Shown in pieces: positions 40,901 to 48,929 of a DNA stretch of 64,000 nucleotides. The DNA lies in NCBI GenBank assembly GCA_028291515.1, contig JAQGHU010000033.1, forward strand, positions 62,001 through 126,000. Direction: 5' to 3'. Position 1 is the stretch's first letter, and each line of letters begins with the position of its first letter. Origin of the DNA: Schlesneria sp. Lineage in GTDB: Bacteria > Planctomycetota > Planctomycetia > Planctomycetales > Planctomycetaceae. Under the pieces are notes generated by a model, which was not told the origin of the DNA, made no database searches, and was given only the letters and a program-made list of their open reading frames with translations. The position numbers and the translations under genes were made by a program.

Positions 40901-42421
40901 TCATTCCTTCCTAAAGTCGATCGTTTTGGCGGAAATGACAATGGCCCGACCGGGCGCGGAAATCTCAAGATCGGATGATGCGTGAATGTGCAATTTCCCA
41001 GGTGCGAGGTCAACGAAATTTCCGCCAGCGGTTTCCATTCGGACGCTCCCGCGGGCATCGTTGAAACTCAACTGCTGGCCTCGTGCCGAGCGAATCGCGA
41101 ATCGCTTGATTGCAGCTCCATCGACCCCTGAATCATGCGGGCCTTTGCTGCCATAAAGACCACCCAGAATCACTCCTTGACCGATACAGGCTTCGGGTAG
41201 CAAAACCAGCACACTGTCTCCGACATTGGGGAGGGCAATCAGTCCCTTGTTGGCACCTGCCCCTGGCGAGAGGACTTGCATCCATTCTGATTCGAGGTCG
41301 TCATAAGTCGGCAGTCGCACTCGGACTCGACCCATGCGATCGGGATCAGCGACACTCGTCACAACACCGGGGGCCGTCAGTGATGCAGCAAGGTCAGCCA
41401 AAGGTGTGGGGGGCGTGGTATCAATCTCGGAAAGGAAACCTCGCACCGGATCACACGAATGCGTGACTTCAGTCAGGACATACTGTCCTTCGATCGATGC
41501 CGCAACGCCGCTGACTCTGACAATTGCACCGGGTTGTAAGTTGGCGTTTCCGTCGCAGGCCCCCGACAGGATCACTTCCCGGGCGGTTCTCAGGTCCAGC
41601 TCGGCCTGGGCCAGTCCTTCTGCATCAGATGCATTCTGCACACTTGCGCCGGTGATTGTCACGGTTCCCGATCCGCCGACCGCTGTGGGTGGGGCAGCGG
41701 CTTGCGCTATCCGTCCTCCTCGAGCTGCAGCCGCTGTCCCACGATGATGATCGACGCGCAAGGGATCCCATCCGATGGTGTTCACCTGGCGACAGGCAGT
41801 GTCCCCATTCACTTCGATTTGCGCATTGAAGAGATTTTGTCCGAGCCTGAGATCGATCGGCTCACCGATCCCTTCGAGTGTGAGAAATTGAAGCAAGTCG
41901 TCGCGGACAGAAAAGAACAAACCGGACCGCTGAGCAATCAGTGTCAATAGTTCGAAATCCGATTGTGTGGTCTGCATCAGGCGATTGTAGACAACACCCC
42001 CGTAGACCCCGTCGATGCGAAAGCCCAGATCTCCGACGAGCTCGCGAGCCAGATTGCCCAAGTCCGTCTTCACGTGGACCCGGACCGGCTGGCGCTTGCG
42101 CAGGCGATGTAGTCGATCGTAACCGCGAATTCGAACTTCGCGCCGCAGATCGCTGCCATAGATGAATTCGAACGCCGTCACATCACCCACGAACAACGGT
42201 GTCGTCTGGCCACCGACCGCAACTCGAAGGGAAGCCCCGATCACCTGACTGATGTCCTGTCCCAGGCCATCTGTCGGCTCAAAAAAACGCAACTCACAGA
42301 GGGAGGGCAATGACAGCCTCTGCTGGACCAGCACGTTCCCCAGGCAGGCGGCATCCGCGGAACTGAGTGGACTTCCAGCGAGTTCAACGGAGATAGTTGA
42401 TAGGCCTTCCAGACTATTCAT
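40901..42421 (-). CDS. eCIS spike protein, VgrG/gp27-gp5-like
   Basis: 506 residues. The N-terminal two thirds follow the gp27/phage late-control-D hub fold (VQQRLSLPSLCELRFFEP, VRIRGYDRLHRLRKRQPVRV, QSDFELLTLIAQRSGLFFSV). About 355-430 is the gp5 OB fold (GVVTSVADPDRMGRVRVRLP, WMQVLSPGAGANKGLIALPNVGDSVLVL). The tail is a repetitive beta-helix needle (SVRMETAGGNFVDLAPGKLHIHASS). Afp8 equivalent. GAGGAGG precedes the ATG, which overlaps the LysM gene's stop by 4 bases. It trimerises at the centre of the baseplate in characterised systems. Confidence 0.93.
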   Translation of the reverse strand: MNSLEGLSTISVELAGSPLSSADAACLGNVLVQQRLSLPSLCELRFFEPTDGLGQDISQVIGASLRVAVGGQTTPLFVGDVTAFEFIYGSDLRREVRIRGYDRLHRLRKRQPVRVHVKTDLGNLARELVGDLGFRIDGVYGGVVYNRLMQTTQSDFELLTLIAQRSGLFFSVRDDLLQFLTLEGIGEPIDLRLGQNLFNAQIEVNGDTACRQVNTIGWDPLRVDHHRGTAAAARGGRIAQAAAPPTAVGGSGTVTITGASVQNASDAEGLAQAELDLRTAREVILSGACDGNANLQPGAIVRVSGVAASIEGQYVLTEVTHSCDPVRGFLSEIDTTPPTPLADLAASLTAPGVVTSVADPDRMGRVRVRLPTYDDLESEWMQVLSPGAGANKGLIALPNVGDSVLVLLPEACIGQGVILGGLYGSKGPHDSGVDGAAIKRFAIRSARGQQLSFNDARGSVRMETAGGNFVDLAPGKLHIHASSDLEISAPGRAIVISAKTIDFRKE

Positions 42422-43170
42422 TGCGTCCTCCTCGGCTGTCCGAGACTCGGGATCCGCAAGAGCTGGCCAGGTTCAACGTTCAGAGGGTCATCAATGTTGT
42501 TAAGCCTCGCGATGATTCGCCAGTAGCCGGGGTCGCCAAACAATTCGTAGCCGATTTGATCCAGGCGCTGAGCCGCCTTTCCGCCGGGGATGTCATCGCC
42601 ATTGGGCAGCGTTTCATCGAATTGCAGAGGGTTTGGATTCGGGGGATTAGATTCGTCTGTCAGCCATTCGAGATCAGACGGTAGCGCATGTGGTTTGTCG
42701 TCCTGCTGAATCGGATCCTGGACTCGCAACATGCGCAGCCGCAGCCAGGATCGAGAGGGGATGCCTTCGGGTGTGAAATACTCCAGACGTTCAGCGACGG
42801 CCGTGATGACTCCAGGGACATTCCAACTCTTGCCCCAGACGAAATGCACGAGTGGCGGGCGCTGAATTGGAAATATATCCTGACTATTTTCTGCTAATTC
42901 AAACAGGGGCCCTGTCAGCGTCCGTACATCTTCAACCTGCATCGTGGCATCTGCCAGAGAGATATCAAACAGCAGATCAAGTTCGAGCGTCGTCTCACCA
43001 CCCCCGGTGAAAATCAGGGGGTCATCGGTGAGCTTTTCTCCAGTGAGCGAACCCACAGTCAGTCGTCGGGGTCTCACTCCTGCGCGCCGGCGCACGACAA
43101 TACTTTCCGGGTTCAGCAGGCAATTAATTCGGACGCCCGTGCGATCCACCAGGAATGCTACTCTTTCCAT
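42418..43170 (-). CDS. LysM-domain baseplate adaptor (Afp7-like)
   Basis: 250 residues. The N-terminal part (INCLLNPESIVVRRRAGVRPR, TTLELDLLFDISLA, PPLVHFVWGKSWNVPGVITAV) is the conserved contractile-system adaptor fold. The C-terminus is a LysM-like motif (AAQRLDQIGYELFGDPGYWRIIARLNNIDDP, ending PGQLLRIPS; quoted in pieces). This corresponds to Afp7/Pvc7 and T4 gp53, which links tube, spike and wedges. AAGGG ribosome site. Overlaps both neighbours by a few bases. Confidence 0.92.
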   Translation of the reverse strand: MERVAFLVDRTGVRINCLLNPESIVVRRRAGVRPRRLTVGSLTGEKLTDDPLIFTGGGETTLELDLLFDISLADATMQVEDVRTLTGPLFELAENSQDIFPIQRPPLVHFVWGKSWNVPGVITAVAERLEYFTPEGIPSRSWLRLRMLRVQDPIQQDDKPHALPSDLEWLTDESNPPNPNPLQFDETLPNGDDIPGGKAAQRLDQIGYELFGDPGYWRIIARLNNIDDPLNVEPGQLLRIPSLGQPRRTQ

Positions 43171-44513
43171 CGTCGACCCTTCTGTTCCAGATCAAGTCGA
43201 TGCCGATGGTGCCGGTCACGATCATCTCCCACAAATTCGTCGTCGGCTGGCATTGAGTCTGGCAACTCTGGCCACAAATTGCGGGACACCTTGTCGATCT
43301 CAATTTCGCGCAATTCGCGCTGCGACGACTGACGCACAAAATCGCTGCTCTCGATGGCAGGCAAACGACTGCGTTCGCTCTGCTGGTATAGTTGTTCGTC
43401 AGCTCGCGAACGGCTGGTCGACTCCCTGTGAAGAATTGTCGGAGTCGATCGATTCTCAAACTGACCGAGTGTACTTTCGGTGTCTGGCGCAGGCGTCGAC
43501 TGATGACCGTCGACCGGCTTCTGATGTCGCGCAGGGGACGCCAATGGTGCAATTGGCGACGGACTCGCAGCAATCGACTTTCGCGGTGTCTCGGCCGAGC
43601 GGGGATGAATAGTTTCAGCTTCTGCAGAGGGCCGAATTGTACGCATTGAATCGTCGCCCTCTGGTGGCAATACGATGCCCGCCCAATACGCTTTCAGTTC
43701 GATTTGAGCGAGTTCCTTACCAATATCGACGGGCTCGGAGGCAACTACGTGCGACGCCGAGGATTTGCAGGCTGCTGGTGCCGACTCAATGTCAGTTTCA
43801 ATCTTATCCGCGGGATGTTTGACGGACGTGGTCGGTTCCGCCTCGTTCGCGGTTGCCTTTCGCTTGGGCGGTTCCACAACGTCGAACGGATCACGTATTT
43901 CAATGGATGAGGATGCAATCGCCGCCTCAACAAGTGTCGATTCGAATTGCGGGGCATCTCGTCGAGACGTCTGTTCACTGGGGAAAGGTTCAATCGTTGC
44001 GAGATTACCTCTAACAACGGATGAACTGGAGTCCCGTGTCACCGCGTCGTCGACCACATCTTCTGGAGATTCTGATCGCTCACTAAAGGCTTGGTCTTGG
44101 ATTACTGAATCGCTGAGGATGTCTCGATTCGATTGAAGTACAGGGGGGACTTCGACGATTGCGGCAACCGGAAATTGTTGCCGACTCTCGGTCTGAGATT
44201 CGAATTCGTCCACAGTCGATTTCTCGCGGACAGGTCTGGTGGTCTTGCCGCCAGGGTGCGCGGGGGTTGATGCAGGATTTGTGAGAGACGACAGAAGGTG
44301 TGGGGCCACCAGTCGAATTCGCTCCAGCCAATGGCGGGGAGGGCCTGCGTTCGTGACCGGCCCGAATTGAGGGGAGGTCCGATCATCGGCGTCATCAGAT
44401 CCAGTGCTAGTTGCAGACTCGCTATTGCCGTCTTTCACGGGTGCAGAGGAGCGCCACCAGTGAAACGGTGATAGGATTCGCCGGAAGGCGTTACCGATGA
44501 TGTTCCATCGCAT
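43158..44513 (-). CDS. Disordered Afp6-position linker protein with conserved-looking C-terminus
   Basis: 451 residues from ATG 44513, 4 bases after the tube gene stop; the longer frame to 44714 runs into the tube gene and is rejected. The first 30 residues are aromatic/basic (MRWNIIGNAFRRILSPFHWW). The middle about 380 are Ser/Thr/Glu/Pro-rich and probably disordered. The end has NLWPELPDSMPADDEF, then RHRLDLEQKGRRWKE. The W-P-x-L-P then R-L-D-x-E-Q-x-G-x-x-W pattern is one I recall at the C-termini of uncharacterised proteins between tube and LysM genes in other eCIS loci. Possibly a flexible assembly factor; function unknown. Much too short for a typical tape measure. Confidence 0.75.
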   Translation of the reverse strand: MRWNIIGNAFRRILSPFHWWRSSAPVKDGNSESATSTGSDDADDRTSPQFGPVTNAGPPRHWLERIRLVAPHLLSSLTNPASTPAHPGGKTTRPVREKSTVDEFESQTESRQQFPVAAIVEVPPVLQSNRDILSDSVIQDQAFSERSESPEDVVDDAVTRDSSSSVVRGNLATIEPFPSEQTSRRDAPQFESTLVEAAIASSSIEIRDPFDVVEPPKRKATANEAEPTTSVKHPADKIETDIESAPAACKSSASHVVASEPVDIGKELAQIELKAYWAGIVLPPEGDDSMRTIRPSAEAETIHPRSAETPRKSIAASPSPIAPLASPARHQKPVDGHQSTPAPDTESTLGQFENRSTPTILHRESTSRSRADEQLYQQSERSRLPAIESSDFVRQSSQRELREIEIDKVSRNLWPELPDSMPADDEFVGDDRDRHHRHRLDLEQKGRRWKE

Positions 44514-44517
44514 GCGA

Positions 44518-44961
44518 CTACCCGCGATCCAGGGTCTCGAAGACCAGCGTGACGGATTCGATGGCGGCTTCGCGGCTGAGGGCGTCGAGGATGGCACCAC
44601 GCCACTCACGCACCCACGCGTTAACAAGATTCCATCGTAGCGCTTCCGCCACGCCGTCCGCATCGAGCAGGACGATCGAAACATTTCGCCGAGTGACAGT
44701 CCCCTTGACCGCACTCATGAACCACTGCCAGAGGTCGGTCGACTGGGTTAGTCCGTAGCGCAAAGTGATATCGGCGTACTCGACTCGGCCCGGCAGCCGA
44801 TGCACGACTTGGCTCACGCCCCCTTGTCGATAAGGGATTGCATCAATCTTGATGCCCATGCCTGAACATTCAGTGAAATGTCCCTCTGTCACCCCCTGAA
44901 TTTCGAGTTTGAAGTTATAAGACCGATAGGGATCGACAGAGACTCCGGTAGCATTTGCCAT
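44518..44961 (-). CDS. eCIS inner tube protein (gp19/Afp1-like)
   Basis: 147 residues, standard tube size. T4 gp19/Afp1-like: DPYRSYNFKLEIQGVTEGHF, TECSGMGIKIDAIPYRQGG, RLPGRVEYADITLRYGLTQS, and a closing ESVTLVFETLDRG. Hexamers of this protein stack into the rigid inner tube that is pushed out on contraction. GAGAGGA lies 7 bases before the ATG. Only this one tube gene is present, whereas Afp and PVC loci have two (Afp1 and Afp5). Confidence 0.95.
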   Translation of the reverse strand: MANATGVSVDPYRSYNFKLEIQGVTEGHFTECSGMGIKIDAIPYRQGGVSQVVHRLPGRVEYADITLRYGLTQSTDLWQWFMSAVKGTVTRRNVSIVLLDADGVAEALRWNLVNAWVREWRGAILDALSREAAIESVTLVFETLDRG

Positions 44962-45076
44962 GGTAAATCCTCTCGTCAGCTATGGAGATTTTAATTGTGC
45001 AGTATGGCTCGGGATAACCGGCGCGAATTCAGAAGAATCCCAATCGATTGCAGTTGGCGTGTCCGTTCAGATGTTG

Positions 45077-46378
45077 TCAGGACTGCACCACTTCAGTTCC
45101 AGCGGCACTTTGACCAATCCGAAAAATAACGAACTCGGCTGGCTTCACCGGACAAATTCCGATGACGGCGACAACCTGTCCGGCATCAATGATATCTTGA
45201 GTATTCGTTTCCGAATCACACTGTACAAAGAAGGCCTCTTCCGGAGTGGCTCCCATGAGTGCCCCTTGTCGCCACAACAGCGTTAGAAAAGCACTGATGT
45301 CGCGACGAATCGACTTCCACAGCGAGGCATCATTCGGTTCGAAAACGATCCATCGCGTTCCTCGCGCAATGGATTCTTCGACCAGGTTGAACAATCGACG
45401 TACATTGACGTACCGCCATTCGCTGGCGCCGGGGGCCAGGGTTCTCGCTCCCCACACCCTGATCCCTTCACCGGGAAACAATCGAATGCAATTGACACCC
45501 TGCGGATTGAGTTCTCCTTGCTCCTGAGGTGTCACCAGATAACTGACATTGAGAGCACCGCGAACGGTCTCATTGGCAGGTGCCTTATGGACACCTCTCT
45601 CCGAATCCGTTCGGGCATAGATCCCCGCGAGATGTCCAGACGGCGGGATATCTACCAGCCTGGCTGGACTCGGTGACAGAGGATCACGGATCGTGATATA
45701 CGGGTAATACACCGCACCATAGCCGCGATCAGATCCCCGCGGCCGCTGCCCCTTTGTTCCGCTCGATTTCGATGACTTCCCGCCTGCATCCGCCGTGGCC
45801 ACCTGCAGGAGGCCTCGGACATCTGCTGCCTTCGGTGTGTCGAGAATCGCGACTCGATCGCGCATCGTCTCGCAGTGCGTCAGCAAGTCGTCATATGCAC
45901 CCGCATCACTAAACCCAGGGGCCGCGACGATCGCAATTTCGTCGAGGGCTTCCAGCAGGTTCAGCCCGTCTCGCCCGGTTCCTGAGCCTAGTAACGACGT
46001 GCTGTCACCGATATTGACGATGTAGCAACGGCTTCCTCCGTTCTGAAAAAAGCCGAACACGGCGTGGGAGAGATCCGTGCTCTCGGGAGGCGTGTCCGCT
46101 GCAACTGCCGTTTTTGTTTTTCCGTCCGTCGGTTGGTCAGGGGACGTCGCTGTCGAGGAGTCGGTGGTCGCAACAGCCTCCGCAGGTTTTGCCTTCTCAA
46201 CAAATTCCTGAATGAACTGCTGCCAGTTGTTGATCGCCACAACTTCTTGAAGATGGCGGTCAGATCGAGGTGCCTTTCCGATGAATGCCGCCGTGCTCGT
46301 GCCTACGGCTTCGATCGGTCGAGCTCCCGTGGAGACCTCTTCGACGTAGATACCCGGTGTCAAGTACGATGTCGGCAT
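45077..46378 (-). CDS. eCIS contractile tail sheath protein
   Basis: 433 residues. N-terminal PTSYLTPGIYVEEVSTGARPIEAVGTSTAAF (in pieces: LTPGIYVEEVS, GTSTAAFIG) and C-terminal ARTLAPGASEWRYVNVRR, FEPNDASLWKSIRRDI and VKPAEFVIFRIGQSAAG are classical sheath signatures. Two low-complexity insertions stand out, about residues 62-102 (Lys/Ala/Thr/Pro-rich) and about 205-225 (Ser/Lys/Gly-rich). By homology they would lie in the outer sheath domain. Only one sheath gene is present, against three in Afp. It follows the DUF4255 gene by 3 bases; 115 bases separate it from the tube gene. Confidence 0.95.
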   Translation of the reverse strand: MPTSYLTPGIYVEEVSTGARPIEAVGTSTAAFIGKAPRSDRHLQEVVAINNWQQFIQEFVEKAKPAEAVATTDSSTATSPDQPTDGKTKTAVAADTPPESTDLSHAVFGFFQNGGSRCYIVNIGDSTSLLGSGTGRDGLNLLEALDEIAIVAAPGFSDAGAYDDLLTHCETMRDRVAILDTPKAADVRGLLQVATADAGGKSSKSSGTKGQRPRGSDRGYGAVYYPYITIRDPLSPSPARLVDIPPSGHLAGIYARTDSERGVHKAPANETVRGALNVSYLVTPQEQGELNPQGVNCIRLFPGEGIRVWGARTLAPGASEWRYVNVRRLFNLVEESIARGTRWIVFEPNDASLWKSIRRDISAFLTLLWRQGALMGATPEEAFFVQCDSETNTQDIIDAGQVVAVIGICPVKPAEFVIFRIGQSAAGTEVVQS

Positions 46379-46381
46379 GAA

Positions 46382-47080
46382 TCAGGACTCCGATTCGTCT
46401 AGATGAATCACCAGCGGCTTTCCGCTACCAACGGTGCGGTCCGCAGTGACAGTCACTTTTCGGCCCTTGAATTCGACGTTGAATATTGGACGCAAGTCCG
46501 CAGGGAGAGCAGGGAATCGAAAGCGGCCGTCGAAGTCGCTTCGCGTGTTGAGTTTGAGCGTCGCAACTTCGATGGAGGCGTTGGCGATAGGAATGGCATT
46601 CGGGCCGAGGATGACTCCGGTCAGCGGCGCCAGCTTTGTCTCCCGTGTCGTCAAGCCGGTGCGTACCGGCGGCGATTCCGACAATGCCCGCGTTCTAGCA
46701 AGCTGGGTGCGGACGACGATCGCCGGACGTGGTCGCAATTGCAATGCGGTCCATAGATCCGTCGATAAGGGCATCCACTCCAGTTCCAGCCGCTGTTGCT
46801 CCATGGCAGAAAAAGCGAGTTCGCCGAGGACGCGATGAGCATTCTGAGGTTCGTGATCCCAAGCGGTGATCAGATATCGCAAAGAGAGCTGCGTTGCTGG
46901 GTTCCGGCCCTGCTTGGCGACCGCCTGCTCAATGCCGAGCAAATACAAGCTGATCCCATCGCCATTTGCCGCTTCGGTCGGCAAATCAAACGAGACCTTC
47001 AATGCCGGAAACACCCGAGAAATCCACTCGGCAAGTTCGCGATCGACATCGGCAACAGTGATGGCGCCTTCTTGACTCAT
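46382..47080 (-). CDS. DUF4255 (Pvc16/Afp16-like) tail terminator with regulatory-like C-terminal domain
   Basis: About 232 residues from ATG 47080 (a GTG at 47095 is also possible). Residues about 5-150 match the Pvc16 N-terminal/DUF4255 family: VDRELAEWISRVFPALKVSF, ISLYLLGIEQ, LSLRYLITAWD, HRVLGELAFSAM. Family members cap the tube and sheath. The last 80 residues form a carboxypeptidase-regulatory-like beta sandwich (GVILGPNAIPIANASIEVATL, SDFDGRFRFPALP). It is the first gene of the tightly packed operon; the 187 bases upstream are the best place for the main eCIS promoter. Confidence 0.9.
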   Translation of the reverse strand: MSQEGAITVADVDRELAEWISRVFPALKVSFDLPTEAANGDGISLYLLGIEQAVAKQGRNPATQLSLRYLITAWDHEPQNAHRVLGELAFSAMEQQRLELEWMPLSTDLWTALQLRPRPAIVVRTQLARTRALSESPPVRTGLTTRETKLAPLTGVILGPNAIPIANASIEVATLKLNTRSDFDGRFRFPALPADLRPIFNVEFKGRKVTVTADRTVGSGKPLVIHLDESES

Positions 47081-47267
47081 CGCGATGCATCTCACTCAGA
47101 CGAGGGATGTGGCACTGGATGTGTGTGTTTGCCGCGCGTTCGTAAAGGCCCTGACGTGATTGTAAGGTGCCACTCCGGTTTTTCAATGGAGGACGACGCG
47201 ACAGCAAATTCGGTTCGGATCGACGCGCGGACTCCGAATCAATTGCTTAGGAAACAAACTAGACGTG

Positions 47268-48059
47268 CTAGATGATTGCCTTCAAAACGGCACCCAACGA
47301 AGAGAACAGTCCGATCAAAGACCAGATGATCACGATAATCAAGACCACGATCGCGGCAATCGCGTCGGTAATACTGACGAGTATTCCTGGAACGATGGCG
47401 TGCAGGAAGCTGACCAGCAGTGTCGCTCCCAAGGACAATAAGACCAGAATCACGAGCGACTTATTCTTCAAAAACCGCTGATGGGCCATAATAAGACAGA
47501 CTGCGAACGACAACTTAAGTGTCATAATGAGGCCGAGAGTCACGCCCGCTGTCCCCTTGGGAAATCCGCCCCAGCCGGCCAGGTAGGCAATCGTTCCGAA
47601 CGGGGGTGCCAGGAGCAAGGCCAGCATCAGCATGAGCAATTCAATCGTCGCCAGCAGGAAGAGGAACGCCCCGATCAGCACCAGAAGAAAGACAATCAGC
47701 GTGGCGACACCTTGCAATCTGGCATGGGTCGCGGCGTTGACGATCATGGACAGCCCGATCATGGCGACGGTGAAAAGCAGAATTCCATCGAGAAACGCCA
47801 GGCTGACAATCCCGACTCCCGGCGGTGTTTGAACGCCACCAGCGGCTGTCGCGGGTTGAGTCGCCTTTTCCGCCGCCGCTGTCGCCTCGACGGGTGACAA
47901 CCCCTGACCAATTCCGATGTCGATCATTTGCGCTTTGAGACTCGCGACCGCATCCGGCGACGGCGTTAGCGGAAATAATTGCATCCCGCTCGCGACGGAT
48001 ACGGAAATCAACAACAGCGCCAGTGCCGCAATGAATAGAGGCCGTCGAAGTTGATCCAT
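47268..48059 (-). CDS. Polytopic membrane protein upstream of the eCIS operon
   Basis: 263 residues; not recognised. A first hydrophobic segment (LFIAALALLLISVSVASG) is followed by a polar Ala/Pro loop (about 30-85), then six or so helices with very high Leu/Ile/Val content (IELLMLMLALLLAPPFG, SLVILVLLSLGATLLVSF, AIAAIVVLIIVIIWSLIGLF). No transporter signature or catalytic residues were seen. It lies 24 bases after the CREST-type gene and 187 bases before the DUF4255 gene, all on the same strand. Membrane attachment of cytoplasmic eCIS particles is known from other lineages, so an anchor role is a testable guess. Confidence 0.75.
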   Translation of the reverse strand: MDQLRRPLFIAALALLLISVSVASGMQLFPLTPSPDAVASLKAQMIDIGIGQGLSPVEATAAAEKATQPATAAGGVQTPPGVGIVSLAFLDGILLFTVAMIGLSMIVNAATHARLQGVATLIVFLLVLIGAFLFLLATIELLMLMLALLLAPPFGTIAYLAGWGGFPKGTAGVTLGLIMTLKLSFAVCLIMAHQRFLKNKSLVILVLLSLGATLLVSFLHAIVPGILVSITDAIAAIVVLIIVIIWSLIGLFSSLGAVLKAII

Positions 48060-48083
48060 TCCCGGAACTCCGAAGAGGGCCTC

Positions 48084-48929
48084 TTAGCGCCAAGGCCAGA
48101 CGCTGGGGTGTCTTCCTCTTAGCGATGTAAAGTACTCGAATACGAACAGCATCATTAATGCGGAAAACACATGCCAGAGTGCATGGCCCTGCAGCAAACC
48201 ATTGTGACCGAATAGGCCGCATAAGCTGCCGCCAGCTCCATCGTTGAATTTCATAAAGGCTGCCCACGCGAAGCAGAACAGCGACAATATTCCAGGCAGC
48301 GCCCAAGCGCTGCGGCGATTCCAATAAAGCACGGCGCCCCAACCTTGAAGGACGAACAGCAACGGTCCAAGAATCGCTGCTCCGACCGTTGAGCCGTGAA
48401 AGGGGACGATGTTCTTTGTGGATCCGGCAATCAGTCCCAGGGTCAGTGCCCAGCAGAACCAAAGCGGGGCGGTCGGCTGAGTGGAGTCGAGGCCTCGGAC
48501 CTCGAAAATCCCGTAAACTCCCAACGCGATCAGAGCGACATACACGCCGATGATATCAAGAAACTTGCCACTTTCGGTCAAGGTCCCATGCCAGAAGCTG
48601 CTGCCAAAAAAGAGAATACAGATCGCAATTCCAGTTCCGCGTCCGATGAATTCATCGGCCGAGAAATAGATCATCAGCCCCACAAGCAGGTAAGCAAAGT
48701 TGGACCAGAAATTCGGCCCCTGAACGAAAATCTCGTCTGTGCGGACCTGTTCACAATGTTCCGATCCATAGTCTTTAATCGCTCCCGCAGACGTTTCAGC
48801 CCACGGTTTGCAGCCGGCGACTTTTAACACCAGCATCGTCACGATTGTCGACCCGAGAACGACCAAAAAGACAATCAACCAACTCCACCCTCTCAGTCCC
48901 GTCCGCTTGACTGCGTTGCTCATGCTCAT
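48084..48929 (-). CDS. CREST/alkaline-ceramidase-like membrane hydrolase
   Basis: 281 residues with about seven membrane helices. The CREST superfamily (alkaline ceramidase, PAQR, Per1) residues are in place: the opening FVQGPNFWSNFAYLLVG segment, SSFWHGTLTESGKFLDIIG with His and Asp, and GHALWHVFSALMMLFVFEY with the paired histidines that bind zinc. An amide-hydrolysing lipid enzyme is expected; the substrate is unknown. AAAGG precedes the ATG by about 8 bases. It is followed after 24 bases by the polytopic membrane protein, so the two look like an operon just upstream of the eCIS genes. Confidence 0.8.
   Translation of the reverse strand: MSMSNAVKRTGLRGWSWLIVFLVVLGSTIVTMLVLKVAGCKPWAETSAGAIKDYGSEHCEQVRTDEIFVQGPNFWSNFAYLLVGLMIYFSADEFIGRGTGIAICILFFGSSFWHGTLTESGKFLDIIGVYVALIALGVYGIFEVRGLDSTQPTAPLWFCWALTLGLIAGSTKNIVPFHGSTVGAAILGPLLFVLQGWGAVLYWNRRSAWALPGILSLFCFAWAAFMKFNDGAGGSLCGLFGHNGLLQGHALWHVFSALMMLFVFEYFTSLRGRHPSVWPWR

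Noticed and set aside
33005-47080. Prophage interpretation of the tail-like genes
   Set aside because: No capsid, portal, terminase, integrase or lysis genes are present, and the DUF4255, LysM adaptor and TIGR02242/02243 set points to an eCIS.
47641-48462. 273-aa leftward frame across the two membrane-protein genes
   Set aside because: Out of frame with both, Arg/Ser-rich, and spans their junction.
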